A DNA stretch of 64,000 bases from Salipiger profundus (GTDB lineage: Bacteria; Pseudomonadota; Alphaproteobacteria; Rhodobacterales; Rhodobacteraceae): the NCBI RefSeq assembly GCF_001969385.1, contig NZ_CP014801.1, positions 1 through 64,000 of the forward strand. The letters are read 5' to 3'. The notes under the pieces are model-generated. The model had not been told where the DNA came from and ran no database searches. It saw only the letters and a program-made list of their open reading frames with translations. The position numbers were made by a program, and so were the translations under genes. Position 1 is the stretch's first letter. Each line of letters opens with the position of its first letter. Of this stretch, positions 43,737 through 52,514 are shown piece by piece.

Positions 43737-44483
43737 ATGCGCACTGCAATCGTCACCGGCGGAGCACGGGGCATCGGGTTCGGCATTGCCCGGGCTCTCA
43801 TGGGGGCCGGCTATGCCACCGCCCTGTTTGACCTGAACGAAACCGCCTTGGCCGAGGCCCGGGACGCGCTGACCCGCGAATTCCCGGATGTCCAGGTCAT
43901 GCCCGTCACCGTCAACATTACCGAGGCCGCCGCGGTGGCCGAGGCCATCACACAGGTCCAGACCGCCTGGGGCCGTATCGACCTGCTGGTGAACAACGCC
44001 GGCATCGTCCGCGACAAGCGGATCACCAATATGGACGAGACCGATTGGGACGATGTGATCAGCACTAACCTGCGATCCAACTTCCTGACCTGTCGCGCCG
44101 TCGCCCCGGTGATGTTCGCCCAAGGAGAAGGTCGGATCGTCAACATCTCGTCCCGCGCCTGGCTGGGCGGGTTCGGACAGGCCAACTATTCGGCCGCAAA
44201 GGGGGGCGTGGTCAGCCTGACCCGAAGCTTGGCGCTGGAATTCGCAAGCAAAGGGGTGACGGTCAATGCCATCGCCCCCGGCATCGTGGAAACGCCGATG
44301 TTCGCGAGTTTCGAGCCCGGCGTGCAGGAAAAACTGCGGCAATCCGTCCCGCGCAAGCGGATCGGTCGCCCCGATGACATCGCCCGCGCCGTCCTGTTCT
44401 TCGCCGATCCGGCCAACGACTACCTGACCGGACAGCTTATCTATGTCTGCGGCGGCCGCTCGCTGGCCAGCCCCAGCGTCTAG
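43737..44483 (+). CDS. Short-chain dehydrogenase/reductase, FabG-like
   Basis: The 248-aa protein has the classical SDR features: AIVTGGARGIGFGIARALMG (cofactor site), NNAGIVRDKRI, the catalytic Ser in IVNISSRAWLGGFG, and YSAAKGGVVSLTRSLALEFA with Tyr and Lys. It most likely oxidises a 3-hydroxyacyl-CoA to the 3-oxo compound used by the thiolase. It lies eight bases after the thiolase gene in the plus-strand operon. Confidence 0.9.
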   Translation: MRTAIVTGGARGIGFGIARALMGAGYATALFDLNETALAEARDALTREFPDVQVMPVTVNITEAAAVAEAITQVQTAWGRIDLLVNNAGIVRDKRITNMDETDWDDVISTNLRSNFLTCRAVAPVMFAQGEGRIVNISSRAWLGGFGQANYSAAKGGVVSLTRSLALEFASKGVTVNAIAPGIVETPMFASFEPGVQEKLRQSVPRKRIGRPDDIARAVLFFADPANDYLTGQLIYVCGGRSLASPSV

Positions 44484-44491
44484 GAGATGTG

Positions 44492-45292
44492 ATGCCCATC
44501 CTGACACAAGTGGCCGATGCCATCGCCACCATCACGCTGGACCGGCCGGAGAAGCTGAACGCCCTGGACCCGGACCATTTGCACCAGCTCCGTGCCGCCA
44601 TCCGCTCTGCGGACAGCGACCCTGCGGTGCGGGTGCTGGTCCTGACCTCCTCGGGCGAGCGCGCCTTTTCGGCCGGTGCCGATATCGGCGGCACCAAGGT
44701 GACGGAGGGGGTGGCAGAGGCCTATGCCTACGGGCTGGAACAGGCGGCGCAGGCGGGTCTCTACATCCGCCTGCTGGACCTCTCGGACCTGCGGCGGCGC
44801 AAGCCGATGATCGCCGCCGTGAAGGGGTTCTGCCTGGGCGGCGGCCTTGAGATCGCCCTGCAGGCCGATCTGGTCGTCGCCGCCGAGAACGCACAGTTCG
44901 GCTTGCCCGAAGTGGCGACCGGCAGCCTGCCCGGGGCGGGCGGGGTCAACGCCCTGTTGCGCGCCCTGCCCCGGCATCTGGCCGTGCATCTTCTCTTCAC
45001 GGCCGAACGTCTGTCAGCGCAGCAGGCGCTGTCGCATGGGCTGGTCAGCGCCGTGCATGATCTGGCAAGCTTCGACCAACAGGTCCAGGCGCTTGCGCTG
45101 CGGATCGCAGGACAGGGGCCTTTGGCGGTGCAGATGGTGAAGATGCTGATCGACCAGTCCGATGGGCTGGCGCCCGGGCAATGGATGCAGATGGCGGAGC
45201 TTGCCTGGGGCCATTTGCGCGACACCGAGGACCGGGTCGAGGGCCGCCAGGCCTTTGCCGAGAGGCGTCCCCCTGTCTTCAACGGGCGCTGA
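44492..45292 (+). CDS. Enoyl-CoA hydratase/isomerase
   Basis: The ATG at 44492 follows TAGGAG. The 266-aa crotonase-fold protein has ATITLDRPEKLNALDPDHLH, RAFSAGADIGG (first oxyanion segment), KGFCLGGGLEIALQADLVVA (second oxyanion segment), and FGLPEVATGSLPGAGGVNAL. The ATGSLPGAGG stretch resembles hydratases with one conserved acidic residue (Glu in PEV). It would add water to the double bond made by the dehydrogenase. It belongs to the same operon as the SDR and the next fusion gene. Confidence 0.9.
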   Translation: MPILTQVADAIATITLDRPEKLNALDPDHLHQLRAAIRSADSDPAVRVLVLTSSGERAFSAGADIGGTKVTEGVAEAYAYGLEQAAQAGLYIRLLDLSDLRRRKPMIAAVKGFCLGGGLEIALQADLVVAAENAQFGLPEVATGSLPGAGGVNALLRALPRHLAVHLLFTAERLSAQQALSHGLVSAVHDLASFDQQVQALALRIAGQGPLAVQMVKMLIDQSDGLAPGQWMQMAELAWGHLRDTEDRVEGRQAFAERRPPVFNGR

Positions 45293-45297
45293 CAGGG

Positions 45298-46353
45298 ATG
45301 GATGTGGCCGAGGCCCTGACGTCCCGCCGCAGCACCCGTGCCTTCCTGGACCGCCCGGTGCCGCGCGCGCAGATCACCCGGATCCTGTCGCTGGCGGCTC
45401 AGGCCCCCAGCGGCAACAACACCCAGCCCTGGCAGGTGAATGTTCTGACAGGCGCCGCGCTGGAACGCCTGGCGTCAGCACTGCTGGCCGAGCGGCGGGA
45501 CGGCGCGCCGCTGCCGCCGCCGGAATACGACTATTATCCCGCGGAATGGCCAGAGCCGCATCTCAGCCGCCGGCGCGAGAACGGCTGGGCGCTGTATTCA
45601 CTGATCGGCGTCCAGCGTGGTGATCGCGCTGGTGCCGTGGCGCATCATGACCGCAACTTCACCTTCTTCGGCGCCCCCGTGGGCCTGATCCTGTCGATCG
45701 ACCGGCGCCTTGGTCAGGGCGCGCTGATCGACGTGGGCATCTTCCTGCAATCCCTGACCCTCGCCGCACGGGCCGAGGGCCTGGGCACCTGCCTGCAGGC
45801 CGCTTTCGCCCCCCATCACCGGACAATCCGGGCCAGTTTGCTGATGGAGGCGCATCAGATGGTGATCTGCGGCATCGCCCTGGGCCATCCCGACCCGGAG
45901 TCCGAGATCAATCGCCTGACCCCACCGCGCGAGCCGGTGGAGGTGTTCACCCGCTTCAACGAGACTGACATGGATTCACTTACCAATCCGCTCCTCAACG
46001 ACCTTGGCATCACGCTGAGCCAATGGGAGGAGGGCCAGGCCGAGTTTCGCCTCATGCTGTGCCCGCGCCACCTGAACCGGCACGGACAGTTGCAGGGCGG
46101 CGTGATCGCCACGCTGCTCGACGTCGCCTGCGGTTATGCCGGGATCGAGCCCGGCAGCCGCGCGAGCGCCGTGACCATCACGCTGAACATCAGTTATGTC
46201 GCGGGTGTTTCGGAAGGAGAGATCATCGCACGCGGCGCGGTGTCGGGCGGCGGGCGGCGGATCTACTTTTCGGGAGGAGAGTTGCGAGCCCCGGACGGGC
46301 GACTGCTCGCCACCGCCCAGGGCTCGTTCAAAAGGGTCGGGGAGGCGCGTTAG
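45298..46353 (+). CDS. Nitroreductase-hotdog thioesterase fusion
   Basis: The 351-aa product joins two enzymes. Residues 1-215 are a flavin nitroreductase (LTSRRSTRAFLDRPVPRAQI, AAQAPSGNNTQPWQVNVL, GALIDVGIFLQSLTLAARAE). Residues 225-351 are a PaaI-like hotdog domain (LCPRHLNRHGQLQGGVIATL, LDVACGYA, VTITLNISYVAGVSEGEIIA). In the hotdog motif Gln replaces the usual His before GG. The reductase part may reduce an enoyl or ring double bond with NAD(P)H, and the thioesterase part could release stalled CoA esters. The gene starts five bases after the hydratase. Confidence 0.85.
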   Translation: MDVAEALTSRRSTRAFLDRPVPRAQITRILSLAAQAPSGNNTQPWQVNVLTGAALERLASALLAERRDGAPLPPPEYDYYPAEWPEPHLSRRRENGWALYSLIGVQRGDRAGAVAHHDRNFTFFGAPVGLILSIDRRLGQGALIDVGIFLQSLTLAARAEGLGTCLQAAFAPHHRTIRASLLMEAHQMVICGIALGHPDPESEINRLTPPREPVEVFTRFNETDMDSLTNPLLNDLGITLSQWEEGQAEFRLMLCPRHLNRHGQLQGGVIATLLDVACGYAGIEPGSRASAVTITLNISYVAGVSEGEIIARGAVSGGGRRIYFSGGELRAPDGRLLATAQGSFKRVGEAR

Positions 46354-46362
46354 CGCCTCCGG

Positions 46363-47112
46363 TCAGATCGTCCGGCCGCCGTCCACTTCCAGGATCACCC
46401 CGGTGATGAAGCGGGCGTCGTCGGAGGCGAGATACAGGGCCGCACCGGCCACATCCTCGGCCGTGCAGAACCGGCCCATCGGGATCGTCGCAAGGAAGGC
46501 CGCGCGATTTTCGGGCGTATCGGGCTTGCCGAGGAAGCTTTCCAGAAGGCCCGTTGCGCCGACCACAGGGGCGATGCCGCAAACGCGGATCCGGTCCGCC
46601 GCCAGTTCGACCGCGAGCGTGCGGGTCATCAGGTTCACCGCACCCTTGCTGGTATTGTACCAGGCGAGACCCGGGCGGGGACGGATGCCCGCCACCGAGC
46701 CCACGTTGATCATGATCCCGCCGCCCTGCGCCCGCCACCTGGGCGTCATGGACCGGGTCATGTGGAAGATCGACAGCACGTTGATGTCGAAGATCTTGCG
46801 GAAGGTCGCCTCGTCCGTCTCCATCAACGGCGCGTTCCGGTTGCTCCAGCCCGCATTGTTGATCACGATGTCGGGGCAACCGAAGACCGCTTCCGTCTCT
46901 GCGACCGCCGCCTCGACCTGTTCGGCCTTGGACACATCGCATCCGACAGCTGCGGCGTTGCCGATCTCAGCCGCGACGGCCTTAGCCCCCGCTAGGTTCA
47001 GATCGGCGATCATGACCTTCGCGCCCTCGCGCACAAACGCCTCGGCCATGCCCCTTCCGAAGCCCGACGCGGCACCGGTGATCAGGGCGACCTTGCCCGC
47101 CAGCCGGTTCAT
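46363..47112 (-). CDS. Short-chain dehydrogenase/reductase
   Basis: The 249-aa SDR has KVALITGAASGFGRGMAEAF (cofactor site), DIVINNAGWSNRNAPLMETD, INVGSVAGIRPRPGLAWYNT with Ser and Tyr and SKGAVNLMTRTLAVELAADR with Lys, and ends VILEVDGGRTI. It converges with the plus-strand catabolic operon. Its substrate is unknown; an alcohol or hydroxy-acid of the same pathway is likely. Its promoter lies in the AT-rich DNA around 47113-47200. Confidence 0.88.
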   Translation of the reverse strand: MNRLAGKVALITGAASGFGRGMAEAFVREGAKVMIADLNLAGAKAVAAEIGNAAAVGCDVSKAEQVEAAVAETEAVFGCPDIVINNAGWSNRNAPLMETDEATFRKIFDINVLSIFHMTRSMTPRWRAQGGGIMINVGSVAGIRPRPGLAWYNTSKGAVNLMTRTLAVELAADRIRVCGIAPVVGATGLLESFLGKPDTPENRAAFLATIPMGRFCTAEDVAGAALYLASDDARFITGVILEVDGGRTI

Positions 47113-47224
47113 GCTGCGGCCTCGAGCCAGTGTGGCAATTTTTGGTACATGACGATCCTCCTTTACTCATGCATCAACGAAAGGTGCCTAATCCTTGGAG
47201 ATTGGGCAATTGACTATTTCGACG

Positions 47225-47403
47225 ATCATAGAGGAGAAAATGTATCGCAGGAGCATGGCCGATGCGATGCCTGCCGGGTCAGATGGGGTATTCGGCTTGC
47301 GCCCCACTTCCAGCCTCGGTCTCCGGTAGGTGCTGCGTCTCGAGCTGATGATAATACGTGGTCTGTGTGAAGCAGCCACAAGCATCAAGGAAGGAGACGC
47401 AGC
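47225..47403 (+). ncRNA. Candidate IS110 left-end bridge-RNA region
   Basis: IS110-family elements are known to encode a bridge RNA in the non-coding end, upstream of the transposase in the IS110 group. Here 180 non-coding bases precede the transposase ATG and contain possible stem-loops, for example ATGGGG paired with CCCCA around 47284-47310. The exact RNA ends and the guide loops could not be read by eye. This is inference from family knowledge. Confidence 0.35.
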
Positions 47404-48438
47404 ATGAAACATTATGCCGGATTGGATGTCTCAGTAAAAGAAACCGCCATTTGTGTTGTCGACGACGACGGCCAAGTCTGCTCAGAAATGAAGATTGCGA
47501 GCCACCCCGAGGAGCTCTCTCTAGCCTTGAGCGGTATCGGGGTCCATTTCGAACGGATTGGGTTGGAAGCCGGTCCGCTGTCGCAATGGTTGTTCGAAGG
47601 GCTGGCGCGCGCGGGGCTTCCGGTGATTTGTATCGAGACACGCCACGCGAAGGCCTTCCTCAAGGCGCAGGTGAACAAGACCGACCGCAATGATGCGCGT
47701 GGGATCGCGCAGATGATGCGGGTCAACCTATACCGTCCGGTGCATGTGAAGACCCGGGAAAGCCAGCAGCGCCGAGCTCTGCTGCGAGCCCGGAAGCTCC
47801 TGCAAGAGAAGGCGATTGCTGTCGAGAATGATATTCGCGGCTTGCTGCGCAACTTCGGGCTCAAGGTCGGCATCGTTGGCAGAGGGAAGTTCGAAGCCCG
47901 CGCCTTGGAACTCATCGCGGAACTGCCGGAACTGGAGAAGGTGATCAGCGTCTTGCTCGCGGCAAGGCGCAAGCTCCGTGAGGGCTTCGCCAAACTGCAC
48001 CGCGAGGTTGTGGAAATCGCGACGGGAGACGCCGTTTGCATGCGTCTGATGACAGTCCCAGGTGTTGGCGCGGTGACTTCTCTTGCCTTCGTCAGCACCA
48101 TTGATATCCCGGCGCGCTTTCGAAGATCTCGAGCGGTTGGGCCGGTCTTAGGGCTGACACCGGTCCTAAAACAGTCCGGAGAAAGTCAACGCGTCGGCCG
48201 GGTATCCTTGTGTGGCGACGGAATGATGCGAGCCTTGCTGTACGAGGCCGCGCAATCCATGCTGACCAGGGTGAAGAAATGGTCATGGCTAAAAGCTTGG
48301 GCCGTGGGCGTCGCGAAGCGTAGTGGCTTCAAGAAGGCCGTCGTGGCTTTGGCGCGGCGCCTTTCGGTGATCATGCACAGGATGTGGGTCGATGGCAGCG
48401 AGTTCCGTTGGTCGCGGGAGGGAGCCATCGCAATGTGA
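47404..48438 (+). CDS. IS110-family transposase, intact
   Basis: The ATG follows AAGGAG. The 344-aa protein has the N-terminal RuvC-like DEDD domain (MKHYAGLDVSVKETAICVVD, IGLEAGPLSQWLFEG, VNKTDRNDARGIAQMMRVNL) and the C-terminal transposase-20 part with the serine motif region (LMTVPGVGAVTSLAFVSTID, GPVLGLTPVLKQSGESQRVG). It ends RMWVDGSEFRWS. It catalyses site-selective insertion without terminal inverted repeats. The gene is full length and may still be active. Decayed relatives lie at 37091 and 50827. Confidence 0.92.
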   Translation: MKHYAGLDVSVKETAICVVDDDGQVCSEMKIASHPEELSLALSGIGVHFERIGLEAGPLSQWLFEGLARAGLPVICIETRHAKAFLKAQVNKTDRNDARGIAQMMRVNLYRPVHVKTRESQQRRALLRARKLLQEKAIAVENDIRGLLRNFGLKVGIVGRGKFEARALELIAELPELEKVISVLLAARRKLREGFAKLHREVVEIATGDAVCMRLMTVPGVGAVTSLAFVSTIDIPARFRRSRAVGPVLGLTPVLKQSGESQRVGRVSLCGDGMMRALLYEAAQSMLTRVKKWSWLKAWAVGVAKRSGFKKAVVALARRLSVIMHRMWVDGSEFRWSREGAIAM

Positions 48439-48746
48439 TCGACCCGGAAAGGATTTAGAGTTCCACCGCAGGTGGGAAGACGTCCTTCGCGGGACGATGG
48501 GTGAGGTGAGTTCGCAATGCGTCCAGTTCCGGCAGCATCATGGCTGCCAGGCCGCGAGTCAGATTGGACCGCTTCACTCTTCTAATCCCATGATGGGAGG
48601 GCCAGCGTGCCGATCCCGAAGAGAAGCGAGGGCCCGCGAAAGACCTGAAGACCCGCCGTTGACAACTGCTCGAAGGCGCTTGACCAAAGAACGCCGAATA
48701 GAGAAGGATGCATTGATTTCGGGCGGGAGTGGGCAAAACTTGGGGG
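48439..48746. other. IS debris, no gene
   Basis: This stretch joins the end of the IS110 element to the end of a second transposase scrap. Open frames are short and have poor codon use. The exact right end of the IS110 copy could not be fixed. Confidence 0.5.
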
Positions 48747-49010
48747 TCAGGCAGCCTCCCTGCGGTATGCGCTGGTCAACCTTCCATCGAGAACGGTAGC
48801 CCGCACGATGGCAACGTGATGGGCGCCTTTGGGTGACCATCTCATCCGTCGGCGTTTTCCCATGCGTGTGTTGCTGATGTCGTCCACGCAGCCTTCCGCT
48901 CGGGACGAAGATATCGGAAGACCATTGCGGTACCGCCAACCATAGTCGGTCAGGCTATCCATATTGTTTGCCAGATAGGTGTAGAGTTCCCGGCGGTCGT
49001 GTCCGACACT
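48747..49010 (-). pseudogene. Transposase C-terminal scrap (ISKra4-like)
   Basis: About 85 codons read GHDRRELYTYLANNMDSLTD, YGWRYRNGLPISSSRAEGCV, DDISNTRMGKRRRMRWSPKG and AHHVAIVRATVLDGRL. The LPISSSRAEG and RMRWSPKGAH blocks are typical of the end of a DDE transposase that I associate with the ISKra4 group; the family name is not certain. The element cuts the 5' part off the membrane gene that follows on the other strand. Confidence 0.65.
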
Positions 49011-49011
49011 G

Positions 49012-49272
49012 ATCGGGCTGGTCGGCGTGCTCTGGTTAGACTGGAGCAACAGCGCCAACCGCATCATCTGGCTCGGCGCGGCCGGCTGCTTCCTCGCTGT
49101 TTTCGCGATCACCATGGGCTATTTCGCGCCTAGCAACACGGCGCTTGCCGCAAAGACCATTCCTGTCGAGCAGGTTTCGGGGAAGCTCGATACCTGGCTC
49201 ATGATCCACAATTTCCGCATCGTCCTCGCCATCGCCGCTTCGGCGCTCGGCGTGTTGGCGGTCAGCCGCTAG
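49012..49272 (+). pseudogene. 3' remnant of a small membrane protein gene
   Basis: The surviving frame enters from transposase DNA and reads LIGLVGVLWLDWSNSANRII, WLGAAGCFLAVFAITMGYFA, then HNFRIVLAIAASALGVLAV. The two hydrophobic helices and the MIHNFR motif before the last helix resemble DUF1772-type (anthrone oxygenase-like) membrane proteins. The start and about half the protein are missing. The FAD reductase gene starts 12 bases downstream, so the pair was once an operon. Confidence 0.55.
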
Positions 49273-49284
49273 AGGCAGGCCACT

Positions 49285-50445
49285 ATGCTCAAGATTGTAC
49301 ACCCCGTCGCCGGCATGATCGCCATCCTCACCATCTCGACCTTTTGGCTCTCGACGGCAATTTCCGAATTGTTTCTCTCCGAAGCGGCGATCGTAGCAGT
49401 CAAGACCACTATTCCGTGGGGCTTTCTTATCCTGATCCCGGCTCTTGCGGCGACTGGCGGTTCGGGTTTCGCCTGGTCAAAGGGTCAGCGACGAGGGCTT
49501 GTCGGCACCAAGCTCAAACGTATGCCGTTCATCGCGGCGAACGGCATTCTCATCCTCATCCCGGCGGCTCTGTTTCTCGCTTCCAAGGCACGGGCGGGCG
49601 AGTTCGACACGGTGTTCTATGTCGTTCAGGCGCTCGAACTGATCGCGGGAGCAACCAACATCACGTTGCTCGGCCTGGAAATGCGAGACGGCATGAAGCT
49701 CACCAAATGGCGGCGTGGCAGTTTTCTCAAGCGGGGCTTGTCCTACACGACCAGCCTCATCGGCAAGGAAGACGTCGCTCGCGGCACCCTCGCGGTTCAC
49801 CTGAAGAAGCCGGAAGGCTTCGCCTTCAACGCCGGTCAGGCCGTCTATGTAACCTTGCCCTCGCTCGAGGAAGAGGACGGCAAAGGACGCGTGCGGACCT
49901 TTTCCATCGCTAGCGCACCGGATGACACCGATCTGGCGATCGCGACCAGACTGACGGACTCAGCCTTCAAGCGGAGCCTTGCCAGCCTACCCGCCGGATC
50001 GGCAATCGAAATAGAAGGCCCCTACGGTGATTTAACGTTGCATGACGAAACGGCGCGACGGGTGGTGTTCCTTGCGGGCGGGATAGGCATCACGCCATTT
50101 CGCAGCATGATCCGCGACGCTGTCCGCCACGCGCCCACCCGTGACACGTATCTCTTCTACAGCAATCGAAACCCTGCCGATGCAGCGTTCCTTTCGGAGT
50201 TTGAGCAGGCTTCAGCAAACAATCCGGGCCTAAAGTTGGTGGCGACGATGACCGATGCACCTGACTGGCAAGGCGATCGCGGGTTCATCACGCGCGAAAT
50301 GATCGAACGGTACGTCGGTGACATCACCAGCCCGGTCTTCTATCTCGCCGGTCCATCGGCAATGGTCGCCGCCATGGCAACCTTGCTCACGAAGGCGGGC
50401 GTTGGACCGGAAAACATCCGTGCCGAAGAGTTCACCGGATACTGA
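49285..50445 (+). CDS. Membrane-anchored FNR-type flavin reductase
   Basis: The 386-aa protein has four N-terminal membrane segments (IVHPVAGMIAILTISTFWLS, TIPWGFLILIPALAATGGSG, FIAANGILILIPAALFLASK, FDTVFYVVQALELIAGATNI). A ferredoxin-NADP reductase-like module follows: FNAGQAVYVTLPSLEEE, RVRTFSIASAPDD (FAD site), VVFLAGGIGITPFRSMIRDA (NAD(P) site), YLFYSNRNPADAAFL and a final VFYLAGPSAMVAAMATLL. No iron-sulfur domain is present. It probably passes electrons from NAD(P)H into the membrane. It is bracketed by IS debris on both sides. Confidence 0.82.
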   Translation: MLKIVHPVAGMIAILTISTFWLSTAISELFLSEAAIVAVKTTIPWGFLILIPALAATGGSGFAWSKGQRRGLVGTKLKRMPFIAANGILILIPAALFLASKARAGEFDTVFYVVQALELIAGATNITLLGLEMRDGMKLTKWRRGSFLKRGLSYTTSLIGKEDVARGTLAVHLKKPEGFAFNAGQAVYVTLPSLEEEDGKGRVRTFSIASAPDDTDLAIATRLTDSAFKRSLASLPAGSAIEIEGPYGDLTLHDETARRVVFLAGGIGITPFRSMIRDAVRHAPTRDTYLFYSNRNPADAAFLSEFEQASANNPGLKLVATMTDAPDWQGDRGFITREMIERYVGDITSPVFYLAGPSAMVAAMATLLTKAGVGPENIRAEEFTGY

Positions 50446-50826
50446 AGCAGGTAAGTCGACCCCAGACCCTTTGCCCGCACCGTGTCGCGGGCTGGTTCGC
50501 ACTTCGGATCGCCGCTAACAGATCTAGTTACATTAGAGTCTGCGCCCCTCACCGATACGAGCGGATGCACGCCCCGTGCCCTCGGGAGTCAATCGGCCTT
50601 TTAGTTGCGGTTCTTCGTCAAGCCTGCTTTTGTCCGTGCCGGGGTCATGGTCCTTTTCGAGGTCATAGCCTCATGTTGATGTTCGGGTCGGGTGCCTTCA
50701 ACTTACGCAACGCAGGTGCTTTTCTGGCCTGCAGCCGATTGAACGCGGTCGCCGCAACCACCGTCCCGGCGGGACATCACAGGCTTGGTGTCAGGCCTGC
50801 AATCTCGGGGTCGGGTCAAGCGTCAG
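50446..50826. other. Intergenic stretch, nothing recognised
   Basis: This lies between the FAD reductase and the decayed IS110 copy. No frame shows a ribosome binding site or a domain. It may include the non-coding end of the IS110 remnant. Confidence 0.5.
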
Positions 50827-51428
50827 TCATGCAGGTAGCTCTTTCCCCCATTCAAAGACCGTCCCGTCGACCCAGACGCAGTGGAGGATCACAGCCAACT
50901 TCCGGGCGACAGCGAACTGCGCCTTCTTCATCCCGTTGCGCTTGGCAAGGCGAAGGCCCCAAGTTTTCAGTGCACACCATCTCTTTGTCCGGTGTAGCAG
51001 GACACTGGCCGCCTCGAAGAGATAGGTTCGAAGCAGCCGGTCTCCCCATCGCGATACGCGGCCGTTGGTGTCATTTTGGCCGGATTGCTTGCGGCGAGGA
51101 GCCAGACCGAGGCAGGCGTCGACCGTCGCCGCACTTCGGAATCGCGAGGGTCGTCGATCGTATGGCGGAACATAAGCGCCGTCACTACGCCGATGCCTGG
51201 AACCGTCATGAGCCGTCGGGTAGATTCGTCTTCCCGTGCGAGTTGGCGCACCCTCCGATCAAGCCCGTCCAGTTCGCCACACACATTCGCATGGACGGAG
51301 ATCAGCGGCAGCAGCACTGGCCGAAGGATATGTCCTTCGCCCGACAGTTCCTCCACCCGGCGCCGGAACTTCCCGCCGATCGAGCGAGGAATGATCCGGC
51401 CGCACTCCTTCAGCATGGCGCGCATCTT
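50827..51428 (-). pseudogene. Decayed IS110-family transposase, 3' half
   Basis: The minus strand encodes the C-terminal half of an IS110 transposase broken over several frames: [20 protein letters not shown] and [20 protein letters not shown] in one, the [24 protein letters not shown] part in another, and [20 protein letters not shown] at the end. The N-terminal catalytic half is absent. Its broken edge at about 51430 directly joins the strawberry-notch gene fragment, so the insertion or a later deletion destroyed both. Confidence 0.82.
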
Positions 51429-51431
51429 CTA

Positions 51432-52514
51432 GCAGGCAAGATCGAGGCCTGCTCCTACGCCAGGTTTCAGGAGATGACCGGGCTGACGCTTGATGAGGCG
51501 GATGGCACCATGAAAGAAAACCTGCCGCCGATCCAGCAGTTCCTGAACCGCTGTCTTGCGCTCCGCATCGACATGCAGGATGCGATTTTTGAGGCCTTCG
51601 GCGGGTTCCTTTCGGCCATCATCGAGGATGCGCGTCAGGCGGGCACGCTCGATGTGGGCCTTGAGACGCTTAAGGCCGAGAAATTCGTGATCTCCGACCG
51701 GAAGGTCATCTTCGAGCATGAGGCGACGGGTGCGACGGCCACCGCGCTGACGGTCGAGCGGACCGATCGCAATGATCCGCTCAACCTGCCCCGCGTCAAA
51801 GCCATCTGCGCTGATACCAAAGGCGCGACGCTCTGTTGGAACAAGACCTCCAAACGCGCGGCGCTGATGGTGAAGGCGCCGGCCTTCATGGATGAGGACG
51901 GTGTGCCGATCCTGAGGGTGAAGCTCCTGCGGCCCATGGCGACCGAAATCCTTGCGCTTTCCGAGTTCTCGAAATCACACTGGGAAGGGGTCGACGATGC
52001 GATGTTCGACCAGCTCTGGCAGGCCGAGGTCGATGCGGTGCCGGAGTTCACCACCTCCAAGATCACGCTGATCTGCGGTCTCCTTCTGCCGATCTGGGAC
52101 CGGCTGCCCGCCGACAACATGCGCATCTACCGACTTCAGACCGAAGACGGGGAGCGCGCCATCGGACGTCTGGTCAGCCAGGAGCAGCTTCTGAACGTCT
52201 ATGCGCGGCTTGGGCTCGATTGCCAGATGGATATGACGCCCCAGGAGGTCTTTGCTGCGGTGATCGACGGGAAGACGACCCTCAGCCTTCTTGGCGGTTA
52301 CAAGTTGCGCCGGTCGCTGGTCATGGGACAGCCGAGGCTTGAACTCACTGGCGCGTCGGGCGTGGCCCTGCCCGCATTGAAGGCCTTGGGCTGCTTCACC
52401 GAAGTGATCCAGTGGAAAACGCGGGTGTTCATCCCGGTGGATGGCATCGATGTGCTCGCGTGCGTGCTCGCCGAGCATCCGGTTGGCGCCAGCGGTGCCG
52501 ATGCCGCCGCATGA
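51432..52514 (+). pseudogene. 3' fragment of a strawberry-notch-like plasmid helicase
   Basis: The frame starts inside the gene (KIEACSYARFQEMTGLTLDE) and runs to the natural stop. It contains FLNRCLALRIDMQDAIFEAF, LKAEKFVISDRKVIFEHEAT and WNKTSKRAALMVKAPAFMDE, which I recognise as the C-terminal domain of the very large Strawberry-notch helicase/methylase-like proteins of alphaproteobacterial plasmids (about 1,400 aa). The helicase and methylase domains are gone, so it is non-functional. The stop overlaps the Toprim gene start (ATGA), showing the former operon. An artificial open frame continues upstream through IS DNA. Confidence 0.75.

Noticed and set aside
50565..52514. A 649-codon open frame on the plus strand
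   Set aside because: Its first 290 codons are read through antisense IS110 DNA and have no domain. Only the part after 51432 is a real gene fragment.
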